Assembly (NCBI GenBank): GCA_032027205.1
Contig: JAVSMN010000001.1
Span: 1,550,001-1,614,000 of the forward strand
Direction: 5' to 3'
From: Zeimonas sp032027205
GTDB taxonomy: Bacteria; Pseudomonadota; Gammaproteobacteria; Burkholderiales; Burkholderiaceae_E
DNA length: 64,000 nucleotides
Of the stretch, positions 22,900 through 31,190 are shown one piece after another (position 1 is the stretch's first letter; every line of letters begins with the position of its first letter). A program made the translations under genes and the position numbers. A model generated the notes under the pieces. The model had not been told where the DNA came from. It did no database searches and saw only the letters and a program-made list of their open reading frames with translations.

Positions 22900-23586
22900 T
22901 TGTCTCAAACCGCTTTCCCCGCGGTGATTCTCTGGCTGGGCACCGCTGTGTCGGTGGCAGCACTGGTTGATGCGGCGCGACGCGCGCAGTGGACCTTGCC
23001 GCACGCCGGTCAGACGACGTGGGCGCTCGCTACGGTGGCTTTCCTCGTCGCCCGACAGGCGACGGTGACGATGCCGGGCGACGTGACGCTGCAGTACGCA
23101 GGCACCGCCTGGCTGACGCTGCTGCTCGGCTATCCGCGGGCGGTGGTCTCGGTTGCCACCGTGATGGCGATCGAGGCCTTCCTCGGAAGCCGATCCTTCG
23201 CCGCGCTCGGCGTCGATATCCTGTTCTTCGCCGTTGCGCCGGCATGGCTGATGTGGGCGCTCGCTCGCGCTTGTCGCCGCCGCCTGCCGCCGAACCTCTT
23301 CATCTTCCTGCTCGGCGTCGGCTTCCTCGGCCTGTTCGTCGCGTACGCGCTGCCGCTGCTCGCCGTCGGCCTGATCGACGCGCTGGCGCTGGGCGCACAA
23401 CGCGGCGGCGCCGACACCGCGTCGGCGCACGCGCTCGGGCAGCAACTGCGGCTGGCGCTGCCTTATGCGCTGCTGCTGTCGGCCGGCGAAGCGTGGATCG
23501 AAGGCATGCTGACCACGCTGCTGGTCGTTTTCGCGCCGGACCGAGTGCGCCTGTTCGACGAAGCCTACTACCTCGCCCGAGGCTGA
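22900..23586 (+). CDS. Polytopic membrane protein, possible energy-coupling-factor type permease
   Basis: The 228-residue product has about six hydrophobic segments and a charged C-terminus (VVFAPDRVRLFDEAYYLARG). The layout recalls the CbiM-like/COG3235 membrane proteins, but no ligand can be inferred and no ATPase component is nearby. The annotated start is TTG; an in-frame GTG at 22924 would still keep the first helix. It follows pdxA by 16 bases and may be co-transcribed with it. It converges on the PEP carboxykinase gene with a 9-base gap. Confidence 0.6.
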   Translation: MSQTAFPAVILWLGTAVSVAALVDAARRAQWTLPHAGQTTWALATVAFLVARQATVTMPGDVTLQYAGTAWLTLLLGYPRAVVSVATVMAIEAFLGSRSFAALGVDILFFAVAPAWLMWALARACRRRLPPNLFIFLLGVGFLGLFVAYALPLLAVGLIDALALGAQRGGADTASAHALGQQLRLALPYALLLSAGEAWIEGMLTTLLVVFAPDRVRLFDEAYYLARG

Positions 23587-23595
23587 CCGACCCGA

Positions 23596-25542
23596 TCAGC
23601 CCGCCAACCGCTCCTCGAGCCGCGTCTTCGTTTCCGCCAGCGCGTCCGGCAGCCGCGGCGCAAGCCGATCGAACAACTCGCCGTGCAGCCGGAACTCCTG
23701 CTCCCAGGCGCCGCGATCGATCGACGTGATGCGCTCGTAGGCCTCGCGCGAGAACGACAGCCCGTCCCAGTGCAGATCCTCGTAGCGCGGACTCGTGCCG
23801 AACACGTGCTCGAAGCCGTCGGCGCGACCCTCGATGCGGTCGATCATCCACTTCAGCACGCGCATGTTGTCGCCGAAGCCGGGCCAGACGAACTTGCCGT
23901 TCTCGTCGGTGCGGAACCAGTTCACGCAGAAGATCGCCGGAAGCTTCGCACCGCCCGCCTCGAGCCGCTCGCCGAGCGCCAGCCAATGACCGAAGTAGTC
24001 ACCCATGTGATAGCCGCAGAACGGCAGCATCGCGAACGGGTCGCGGCGCACGACGCCGGTGGCGCCCGCCTGCGCGGCGGTGGTCTCCGAACCCATCGTC
24101 GCCGCCATGTAGACGCCTTCGGTCCAGTTGCGCGCCTGCGTGACCAGCGGAACCGTGGTGGAGCGCCGACCGCCGAAGATGAACGCATCGATCGGCACGC
24201 CGTCCACGCTTTCCCAGTTCGGATCGATCGACGGACACTGGGCGGCGGCCACGGTGAAGCGCGAGTTGGGGTGCGCCGCCTTGCGCCCGGCCTTGCCGTC
24301 GGCTGGCGTCCAGTCGTTGCCGCGCCAGTCGGTGAGATGCGCCGGCGGCTCCGACAGGCCTTCCCACCAGACGTCGCCGTCGTCGGTGAGCGCCACATTC
24401 GTGAAGATCGTGTTTTCGCGCAGCATCGCCACGCAGTTCGGGTTCGTCTTCTCGCTGGTGCCCGGCGCCACGCCGAAGAAGCCCGCCTCGGGGTTGATCG
24501 CGTACAGCCGCCCGTCGGTGTGCGGCTTGATCCACGCGATGTCGTCGCCGATGGTCGATACCGTCCAACCGTCGAAGCCCTTCGGCGGAATCAGCATCGC
24601 AAAATTCGTCTTGCCGCAGGCCGATGGAAAGGCGGCAGCGACGTGGTAGCGCTTGCCCTCGGGCGAGGTTACGGCGAGCACCAGCATGTGCTCGGCGAGC
24701 CACCCCGGGCCGCCGCGCTCGGCGTCCTGCCGGCCCATGTTCGACGCGATGCGCAGCGCGAAGCACTTCTTGCCGAGCAGCGCGTTGCCGCCGTAGCCCG
24801 AACCGTATGACCAGATCTCGCTGGTCTGCGGGAAGTGCACGATGTACTTGGTGTCGTTGCACGGCCAGGGCACGTCGGCCTGGCCGGCCGCGAGCGGCGC
24901 GCCCACCGAGTGCACGCACGGCACGAAGCCGCCGTCCTCGCCGAGCAGGTCGGCGACGTCGCGGCCGATGCGCGTCATCGTGCGCATGCTCACGGCGACG
25001 TACGCACTGTCGGTCAGCTCGACGCCGATATGCGAGATGTGGCTGCCGAGCGGCCCCATCGAGAACGGAATGACGTACAGCGTGCGTCCGCGCATGCAGC
25101 CGTCGAACAGCCGCTCGAGCGTTGCGCGCATCTCGTCGGGGTCGACCCAGTTATTGGTGGGGCCCGCATCCTCGCGCTTCTCGCTGCAGATGAAGGTGCG
25201 GTCTTCCACGCGGGCGACGTCGCTCGGGTCGGACAGCGCGAGAAACGAGTTCGGCCGCTTCTTCGGATCGAGCCGGCGCAGCGTGCCCCTCTCGACCATC
25301 GCCTCGCACAGCCGGTCGTACTCGGCCTGCGAGCCGTCGCACCAGTGAATGCGCTCTGGCTTCGTCAGCTCGGCGATCCGGCCGACCCATTCGAGCAGCC
25401 GGCGGTTGCGCATCCAGGCCGGCGCGCCGAGCTGCGAGCGCATTGCTTCGCGCGTCGCTTCGGAATCCTGCGGAACTACGTCGGCGGCGGCGCCAGCGGC
25501 CGACGGTCGATTCGAAGGCGCTTCGGCGCGAACCTGGGACAT
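23596..25542 (-). CDS. pckG: Phosphoenolpyruvate carboxykinase (GTP)
   Basis: Interconverts oxaloacetate + GTP and PEP + GDP + CO2, the gluconeogenic entry step. It has 648 residues. GTP-type motifs: RPNSFLALSDPSDVARVEDR, YVIPFSMGPLGSHISHIGVE, P-loop FPSACGKTNFAML, and GDDIAWIKPHTDGRLYAINP. The N-terminal 35 residues are a variable Ala/Ser-rich extension. It is monocistronic; the 274 bases upstream hold its promoter region, with no clear site recognised. Confidence 0.97.
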   Translation of the reverse strand: MSQVRAEAPSNRPSAAGAAADVVPQDSEATREAMRSQLGAPAWMRNRRLLEWVGRIAELTKPERIHWCDGSQAEYDRLCEAMVERGTLRRLDPKKRPNSFLALSDPSDVARVEDRTFICSEKREDAGPTNNWVDPDEMRATLERLFDGCMRGRTLYVIPFSMGPLGSHISHIGVELTDSAYVAVSMRTMTRIGRDVADLLGEDGGFVPCVHSVGAPLAAGQADVPWPCNDTKYIVHFPQTSEIWSYGSGYGGNALLGKKCFALRIASNMGRQDAERGGPGWLAEHMLVLAVTSPEGKRYHVAAAFPSACGKTNFAMLIPPKGFDGWTVSTIGDDIAWIKPHTDGRLYAINPEAGFFGVAPGTSEKTNPNCVAMLRENTIFTNVALTDDGDVWWEGLSEPPAHLTDWRGNDWTPADGKAGRKAAHPNSRFTVAAAQCPSIDPNWESVDGVPIDAFIFGGRRSTTVPLVTQARNWTEGVYMAATMGSETTAAQAGATGVVRRDPFAMLPFCGYHMGDYFGHWLALGERLEAGGAKLPAIFCVNWFRTDENGKFVWPGFGDNMRVLKWMIDRIEGRADGFEHVFGTSPRYEDLHWDGLSFSREAYERITSIDRGAWEQEFRLHGELFDRLAPRLPDALAETKTRLEERLAG

Positions 25543-25816
25543 GGGTCAATCTCCTTGATGGGAATCCTCGGGCAACGGCGTGAGCCGTGCCACGCGGCAT
25601 CCCGTGCGTCTGCGCAACGGAACGCGCTGCAAATTCTTCTCAGCTTGATTCGGCATGAGCCGCAAAAGCAGCGGCCGGGATCGCGGGGCCTCGCGGCAGA
25701 CCGACGAGGCGGGATCCCGGCACGATAAGGGTTGCCCCAGTTTACACCGGGCGTGCAGCGTGAAGACGACCGCACGGACGGCGTCTCGGGGTCGGGCCAC
25801 CTTCGATCGCCCGTGC

Positions 25817-26695
25817 TCACGCGAACGCGTCCGGGAAGTACCAGGCGGTGAGCAGCGCGCCGAAACCGATGATGAAGCGGCGCAACCAGAGCGCCGGTAT
25901 CCGCCGGGCCCATGCCGCGCCGAGATAACCGCCGATCGTCGCCGCAACGAGCATCACGAGCGTATGCGGCCACGACACCGCATCGGCCAGCACGAAGGTC
26001 GCCACCGCGACGCTGTAAATCACCGCCGACAGCCAGTTCTTCAGCGCGTTGATCTCGTACAGGTCCTCGAAGCCCTGGATCGCCAGCGCGGCGATCATCA
26101 GGATGCCCATGCCGGCGCCGAAGAAGCCGCCGTAGATCGAGACGACGCCCTGGAAGAGGTATCCGCCGAGGCCGAAGTGTCGGGCGGGTGCAGCGTGGGA
26201 GTGCCCGCCTGCGTGTTCCGGCTCCTGTCCGCGCTCTCGGTCCTGGCCACGCCCACGCTCGCGCTCGCGCTCCTGGCCACGCTCGCGCTCGCGCTCGGCA
26301 GCACGGCCGAGCAGTGCGCGCATGCCGCTCGACAACGGCCCGCTGAAAGCGAAGAGCAGCGTTGCGAGAAGCAGCAGCCACGGAATCAGCGCCGAGAAGC
26401 GATCGTTCGACGTGCGCAGCAACAGCAGCCCGCCCCCGATCCCGCCGACGAAGGCGATCGCCGACAACGCCGGCAGGCTCGCCGAAAAGCGGCGCAGCTC
26501 GCGACGGAAGGCCCACGCCCCGGCGAGACTTCCTGGCCACAGCGCCACCGCATTGCTCGCATTGGCGATGACCGGAGGCACGCCCACGGCGAGCATCGCC
26601 GGAAACGAGAAGAACGTTCCGCCGCCGGCCACCGAATTGACCGCGCCGGCAAGGAAGCCGGCGACGACGATGATGACGATCTCGATGATTCCCAG
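25817..26695 (-). CDS. TauE/SafE (TSUP) family membrane transporter
   Basis: Probable exporter or importer of a sulfur-containing organic anion. It has about 292 residues in two membrane halves, with AGFLAGAVNSVAGGGTFFSF and VSIYGGFFGAGMGILMIAAL as the repeated Gly-rich family signatures. Between the halves is a very charged cytoplasmic loop of Arg-Glu-Arg-Gly-Gln repeats ending in a His-rich run. No ATG, GTG or TTG lies upstream of the first helix. The best site is CTG at 26695, five bases after GGAGG; ATC codons at 26689 and 26686 are alternatives. The gene diverges from the hydratase gene with only about 70 bases between starts. Confidence 0.78.
   Translation of the reverse strand: MGIIEIVIIVVAGFLAGAVNSVAGGGTFFSFPAMLAVGVPPVIANASNAVALWPGSLAGAWAFRRELRRFSASLPALSAIAFVGGIGGGLLLLRTSNDRFSALIPWLLLLATLLFAFSGPLSSGMRALLGRAAERERERGQERERERGRGQDRERGQEPEHAGGHSHAAPARHFGLGGYLFQGVVSIYGGFFGAGMGILMIAALAIQGFEDLYEINALKNWLSAVIYSVAVATFVLADAVSWPHTLVMLVAATIGGYLGAAWARRIPALWLRRFIIGFGALLTAWYFPDAFA
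26195..26310. repeat. Degenerate tandem repeat in the TSUP gene loop
   Basis: On the plus strand the theme cgctcgcgctcctggccacg recurs with variation. It encodes, on the minus strand, units such as RERERGQERERERG in the loop between the two membrane halves. Copy number could vary by slippage. Confidence 0.65.
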
Positions 26696-26768
26696 TTTCG
26701 CCTCCGGATCGACCCTGATGGAAAGCGCCGCTCAACCGCGCCGCGGCACGCGCGCGGGATAATGCCGG

Positions 26769-27623
26769 ATGCCCGACGAACTGTCCGCGGAACTCCTCCT
26801 CGACGCGTGCGACCACGCGCGCACGTTCGCCCGCAACACCTACGCACCGCTGCGCGATCTGGCGCACGCCGAGGCGCTGCAGACCGGCATCGCGGTGGCG
26901 CGCATCGCCCGCGGCGAACGCGCGGTCGGCTACAAGATCGGCTTCACCAATCGTTCGATCTGGCCCCTGTACGGCGTGTTCCATCCGATCTGGGGGCCGG
27001 TCTGGAACTCGACGCTGCACTCGGCCGAAGCGGGCAATGAAGACGCAGGCGCGCCGATCGCCGTCGACCTCTCGCGCTTCGCGCAGCCCAGGCTCGAACC
27101 CGAGATCGTCATCGGCCTGCGCAAGACGCCGCGCGAGCCGACTGCGGAAGCCGTCTGCGAAGCGGCCGACTGGTTCGCGCACGGATTCGAGATCGTGCAG
27201 TGCCCCTACCCCGAGTGGCGGTTCACGGCAGCCGAGGCGGTCGCCGCACAAAGCCTGCACGGCGCGTTGCTGCTCGGCCCGCGCCGGCCCATACGCACGC
27301 TCGGCGATCGTCCGGAACAGGTCATCGAACGGCTCGCCGCCATCGAGGTCGAGCTGTGCCGGAACGGGGTCGCGGTGGCGCGCGGACGTGGCAGCGCCGC
27401 GCTCGACGGACCGCTGCACGCGATCGCGCACCTGGCGCACGAACTGGCGCTGCGCGGCCATTCGATCGAGCCGGGTTCGCTGGTCACCACGGGCACGCTC
27501 ACCGATGCGCAACCGCTGTTCGTCGGCGAGCGCTGGACGAGCCACATCGACGGTGTCGAACTGTCCGGGCTCGACATTCGCACCGTCTCTGAATCCCGGA
27601 CATCGCCGCCGGTTCTACGGTAG
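26769..27623 (+). CDS. 2-keto-4-pentenoate hydratase / fumarylacetoacetate hydrolase-like
   Basis: Probable hydratase or decarboxylase of a 2-oxo-enoic acid, as in catechol meta-cleavage pathways. It has 284 residues. Visible family blocks: GYKIGFTNRSIWPLYGV, LEPEIVIGLRKTP (metal-binding Glu pair), FEIVQCPYPEW, and LVTTGTLTDAQPLFVGE. No meta-cleavage partner genes are next to it, so the pathway is unknown. It probably forms an operon with the next small gene, 9 bases on. Confidence 0.8.
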   Translation: MPDELSAELLLDACDHARTFARNTYAPLRDLAHAEALQTGIAVARIARGERAVGYKIGFTNRSIWPLYGVFHPIWGPVWNSTLHSAEAGNEDAGAPIAVDLSRFAQPRLEPEIVIGLRKTPREPTAEAVCEAADWFAHGFEIVQCPYPEWRFTAAEAVAAQSLHGALLLGPRRPIRTLGDRPEQVIERLAAIEVELCRNGVAVARGRGSAALDGPLHAIAHLAHELALRGHSIEPGSLVTTGTLTDAQPLFVGERWTSHIDGVELSGLDIRTVSESRTSPPVLR

Positions 27624-27632
27624 ATTACCGAC

Positions 27633-27809
27633 ATGACCCGCCTCAGTCCCGCGCAACGCACCGCCGGCACCGCACGCATCGTGCTCACGGCGGGGGTCCT
27701 GTTCGCAGCCGAAGCGCTGTGGCGCGGATCGATCGCCCGCATCCTGATGGCCACCGCCCTGCTGCTGTTCGGCGGCGGGCTGCTGTTTCTCGCCAAGCAG
27801 GCCGACTAG
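27633..27809 (+). CDS. 58-residue two-helix membrane protein, function unknown
   Basis: MTRLSPAQRTAGTARIVLTA starts a short protein with two hydrophobic segments (IVLTAGVLFAAEALW and ILMATALLLFGGGLLFLA) and a polar end KQAD. The ATG overlaps no neighbour and sits 9 bases after the hydratase stop. No family recognised. Codon use is like its neighbours, which supports a real gene. Confidence 0.55.
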   Translation: MTRLSPAQRTAGTARIVLTAGVLFAAEALWRGSIARILMATALLLFGGGLLFLAKQAD

Positions 27810-27844
27810 GGCCTGTTCACGCTAAGCCGAACGCTCGTTCCGCC

Positions 27845-29074
27845 TTGAAGGACGTCGAGTTTTTCACGGTCGATGCAGTGCCGATCGACCGCGACCTGCA
27901 GGACCCCGGCAACACCGGTCCCGAGCTCGCGCAACTGGCGGCGAGCTACGCCAACAGCCCGCGCGCGATCGTCGTTCGCGATCCATCTTCCGACTGGCGG
28001 CTGTTCGTCGTGCTGCTGCCGCTGGCGTCGCGGCTGTCGCTGATGACCAATCCGATCTTCGCGCACCTCACCCGCGCATGGGGACTGAACGTGCGCTTCG
28101 TCGGCGTCGATCGCGACCAGCTCGTCTACGATTTCCGCGCGCTGCTGTCCGATCGCACGTTGCGCCTGCTGGTCGACGTGCTCGCGCGCAGCGAAGTCGC
28201 TGCGGGCGCGCCGCGCCCGGACAACGACGCGCTCGACCTGCTGTTCGCGTCGCTGGCCGACGAGATGCTCACCACGCTCGATCGTCGCCGCGACGACTGG
28301 GGACGGCACCTCGACCACGAGCACCGGATCGAGCCGCATGCCACCGGGTCGCTGTTCGATCGCGCCGGGCGTCATCCCGATTTCCTTGCCAGCCTGCGCG
28401 CGGCGCTGCGCGACGAGATCATCGACGTCGACTTTTATGGACGCGCGCTGCGTTCGGTCGACCTGCGCGAGGACGCGATCGACGCGCGTGTGCGCGCGGT
28501 GCTCGAATCGGCGCTCGATCCGGTCACGCTCGCCAAGCTGTCGAAGACCGGCGCCGGCCTGCACCTGGGCTGCTACAACTGGCTGCGCATCGATGCGCGG
28601 CATGCCGCGCCGCGCGCGCACCTGCTCGCGAGGTTGCCGTCGTTCGCGAATTTCTTCGCCGACGCGCTCGTGCCGCTCGACGCCTGCGGGCCGGAGCGGG
28701 ATGCAGCCGACGAGCCGCAGCACGACGACTATGCTGCGCCGCCGATTCGGGCGCGCGCGACCTTCGAACTGCGTCCGATCGCCGCACGGGAACGCAGCGC
28801 TCACAGCCTGTATTGGGCCGCGGCGCTCAAGCGCGCGATCGACGCCGGCCAGGACCGCGCGACAATCGAGGCAATCGCGCAGCGCTTCGCGGTCGGCGAC
28901 AACATCGTGCGGCGAATCTGGCGCGAGCGTCCGGCGGCGCTGGGTCAGCCGCCCACCTGGCAGCTCGGGCAGATCCTGCGGCAGCTGCAGGCGAACGGCG
29001 AGCGCGCCTGGCCCGTCGACGCAACCGGCTGGCAGTCGCTGATCGCGAGTGCGGTACCGGCCGAAGCCACCTGA
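27845..29074 (+). CDS. Uncharacterised protein of about 409 residues
   Basis: No family recognised. The frame is open with neighbour-like codon use throughout; I chose the TTG at 27845 (LKDVEFFTVDAVPID), with GTG 27878 as an alternative; neither has a strong ribosome site. The protein is soluble and acidic-basic mixed, with no membrane segment. Residues after about 340 (ATIEAIAQRFAVGDNIVRRI) look like a helix-turn-helix, followed by WQLGQILRQLQANGERAWPV. Might bind DNA, but this is only an impression. It follows the 58-residue gene by 35 bases. Confidence 0.6.
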   Translation: MKDVEFFTVDAVPIDRDLQDPGNTGPELAQLAASYANSPRAIVVRDPSSDWRLFVVLLPLASRLSLMTNPIFAHLTRAWGLNVRFVGVDRDQLVYDFRALLSDRTLRLLVDVLARSEVAAGAPRPDNDALDLLFASLADEMLTTLDRRRDDWGRHLDHEHRIEPHATGSLFDRAGRHPDFLASLRAALRDEIIDVDFYGRALRSVDLREDAIDARVRAVLESALDPVTLAKLSKTGAGLHLGCYNWLRIDARHAAPRAHLLARLPSFANFFADALVPLDACGPERDAADEPQHDDYAAPPIRARATFELRPIAARERSAHSLYWAAALKRAIDAGQDRATIEAIAQRFAVGDNIVRRIWRERPAALGQPPTWQLGQILRQLQANGERAWPVDATGWQSLIASAVPAEAT

Positions 29075-29098
29075 CGACCTGGCGCGAAGCGCGGCGGC

Positions 29099-30067
29099 TC
29101 ACCCGTCGCGCACCGCCTCCAGCAGGAACTGCGTCCAGTCGCGCGCGAAGCGTCCGATCGAGAAGCGTGCGAGCGCATCGGTGCGCGCGGCCTCGCCCCA
29201 TCTTCGCGCAAGGTCCGGGTCGGCGATCAGCGTCCGCATCACGTCGACCAACGCGTCGACGTCGGTGTCGGCGTAGCCGTTCACGCCGTTGCGGATCACC
29301 ATCGGCATCTCGGTGGTAGCCAGCGCGACCACCGGCACGCCGACGGTCATCGCCTCGAGCACCGACAGACCCAGGCTCGTGTAGCGGATCGGATTGAAGA
29401 AGAAGCGGAAGCGCGAAACGAAATCCGCAAGCTCGAGGTTCGGAATCTCGCCCGCGCCGCCGATCGCCTGCGAACCCATGCCGACCAGCGTCAACGGAAC
29501 GCGCTCGCGCACCTGCTCGAAGACGTCGGCGCCGAGCCGTCGTCCGCGCTCGCGCAGATGGTTGACGACGACGATTCCTTCGTCGCGGTCGCCGCGATAG
29601 CGAACGTCGTCGGGCACGAGAACGCCGTGCTCGATGACGCGCGTGCGCGCAGCGCCGTTGTCCCACATCAGCGCGTTGAACGACGTCACGTGCACGATGT
29701 ACGCGTCGGTGTCGGCCGCGGGATGACGCGTGGCCGTCGGATGCTGCTGCGGCGGATCGTGCTCGAGGTACACGGTGGGCAACGCGCGCTGTGCGTCGCT
29801 CAGCCAACGCAGGCGATCGTCGTCCCAGTGTCGACGCGACTGGTACAGCACGCAGTCGAAGCGCCCACCGGCGACGTCCTCGGCGGCGACCTCGTGCACG
29901 TTCGAACCCCACGGCAGCGTGCCGACGCGGCCGGCGTGTCCGGGCGGATGACCGGGCAGCGTGACGAGATGGAAATCGTGTACCGCCTGGCTCAGGTAGT
30001 ACAGGTAGTTGCCGTGCACGTGCCAGGTCAGCACCTGCAGGCGCGAGCCGTCATGCGCCGTGGGCAT
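29099..30067 (-). CDS. Glycosyltransferase, GT4-type (group 1)
   Basis: Likely adds a sugar to a surface glycan from a nucleotide-sugar donor. It has 322 residues. The N-terminal half has TWHVHGNYLYYLSQAVHDFH; the C-terminal donor half has EGIVVVNHLRERGRRLGADV, FFFNPIRYTSLGLSVLEAMT and GVPVVALATTEMPMVIRNG, the E-x7-E-like GT4 donor block. Start MPTAHDGSRLQV is 8 bases after the previous stop. It is the last gene of a six-gene glycan operon. Confidence 0.82.
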   Translation of the reverse strand: MPTAHDGSRLQVLTWHVHGNYLYYLSQAVHDFHLVTLPGHPPGHAGRVGTLPWGSNVHEVAAEDVAGGRFDCVLYQSRRHWDDDRLRWLSDAQRALPTVYLEHDPPQQHPTATRHPAADTDAYIVHVTSFNALMWDNGAARTRVIEHGVLVPDDVRYRGDRDEGIVVVNHLRERGRRLGADVFEQVRERVPLTLVGMGSQAIGGAGEIPNLELADFVSRFRFFFNPIRYTSLGLSVLEAMTVGVPVVALATTEMPMVIRNGVNGYADTDVDALVDVMRTLIADPDLARRWGEAARTDALARFSIGRFARDWTQFLLEAVRDG

Positions 30068-30075
30068 TGGCGCGC

Positions 30076-31185
30076 TCAGGCGCCCACCGGCGCGACTGCC
30101 TGCGACGGCCGCGGCGCACCGGTCGTCAACTGGTGCAGCGCGAGCTCGAACACCGCATCGACGCCGATCGCCGTCGCGCACGGGTGACCGACGCGCGGAC
30201 ACACCCGGTGGGCGCACGGCCGACACTCCATGTCGACCGCGAGCATCGGATGCAGGCGCCGGTCGAGCGGCCGCCATCGACGAATCTCGCTGCCGCTCGC
30301 GACGACGACGCTGCGCGTGCCGACGCCGACCGCCACGTGCGACACACCGGTGTCGTTGCACACGAGCAGTCGACAGTTCTCGATCGCGGCGCCGAGCTCG
30401 CCGAGTCCGGTCGCGCCGCTCAGGTCGGCCGCCTGCGTTCGCATCGAACGGCGCATCGACGCCGCGAGCGAGCGTTCGTCTGCGGAGCCGGTGATCGCAA
30501 CCTGCCAGCCGCGCAACGCCAGTCGATCGGCCAGCTCGGCGAAACGTTCGACCGGCCAGCGCCTCGACGGGAAACGTGCTCCCGGGTGCACGAGCACGAG
30601 ACGCTGCGGATCGAGCGAGTGACGCTGCGCGATGCGACGCCACGCACGCCGCTCGTCCTCGCCCATCGGAAACTCGAGCTCGCTGCCGCGTCTTTCGATG
30701 CCGAGGTGATCGACGAGGCGCAACAGGCGCTCGACCTCCGAGACTTCCTCCGGCCAGCGCACGAAGTCGTCACCGGCGCTGTCCACGCCGTGCGCCGGAG
30801 CGAACCCGCAGCTGCGCCTTGCGCCGATCATGCGCACGATGCCATTGGTGCGTTCGCCGCTGCCGTGCAGCTGCAACGCGAGATCGAATCGACGCGCGCG
30901 AGCCTCGGCGAAGAACGCCGGCAGGCGCGCGCCATCGGGCGACTGCTCGCGCAGGCCGGTCGCGCCGGGAAATCCGAGCCAGTCGTCGATATAACCGTCG
31001 AAGCGCCGCGCGAAAGCTGCGGACGAAGGCAACCCGATCAGCGTGACGTGCGCGCGCGGATGCGCGTGGCGCAGCGCACGCAACACCGGCACTGCGCAGA
31101 GCAGATCGCCCAACTGCAGCGCGCGGAACACCGCGATGCGCTGCGCGCGCTCATGGTTCATGGGTTCGACGGGCAAGGCTGCCAT
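30076..31185 (-). CDS. Glycosyltransferase family 9 (heptosyltransferase-like), second copy
   Basis: GT9 enzymes transfer heptose from ADP-heptose to the LPS core. It has 369 residues: RIAVFRALQLGDLLCAVPVL (N-domain) and LVLVHPGARFPSRRWPVERF, then LLVCNDTGVSHVAVGVGTRS, the donor-binding motif. A GGAGAAC ribosome site overlaps the previous stop and supports the ATG at 31185. A Cys cluster (CRPCAHRVCPRVGHPC) near the end resembles the one in the next GT9 upstream. Confidence 0.86.
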   Translation of the reverse strand: MAALPVEPMNHERAQRIAVFRALQLGDLLCAVPVLRALRHAHPRAHVTLIGLPSSAAFARRFDGYIDDWLGFPGATGLREQSPDGARLPAFFAEARARRFDLALQLHGSGERTNGIVRMIGARRSCGFAPAHGVDSAGDDFVRWPEEVSEVERLLRLVDHLGIERRGSELEFPMGEDERRAWRRIAQRHSLDPQRLVLVHPGARFPSRRWPVERFAELADRLALRGWQVAITGSADERSLAASMRRSMRTQAADLSGATGLGELGAAIENCRLLVCNDTGVSHVAVGVGTRSVVVASGSEIRRWRPLDRRLHPMLAVDMECRPCAHRVCPRVGHPCATAIGVDAVFELALHQLTTGAPRPSQAVAPVGA

Positions 31186-31190
31186 CCGGT

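Noticed and set aside
22886..22901. Short inverted repeat (aagcg...cgctt) after pdxA as a terminator
   Set aside because: Only five base pairs, no T run, and it would separate two closely spaced genes.
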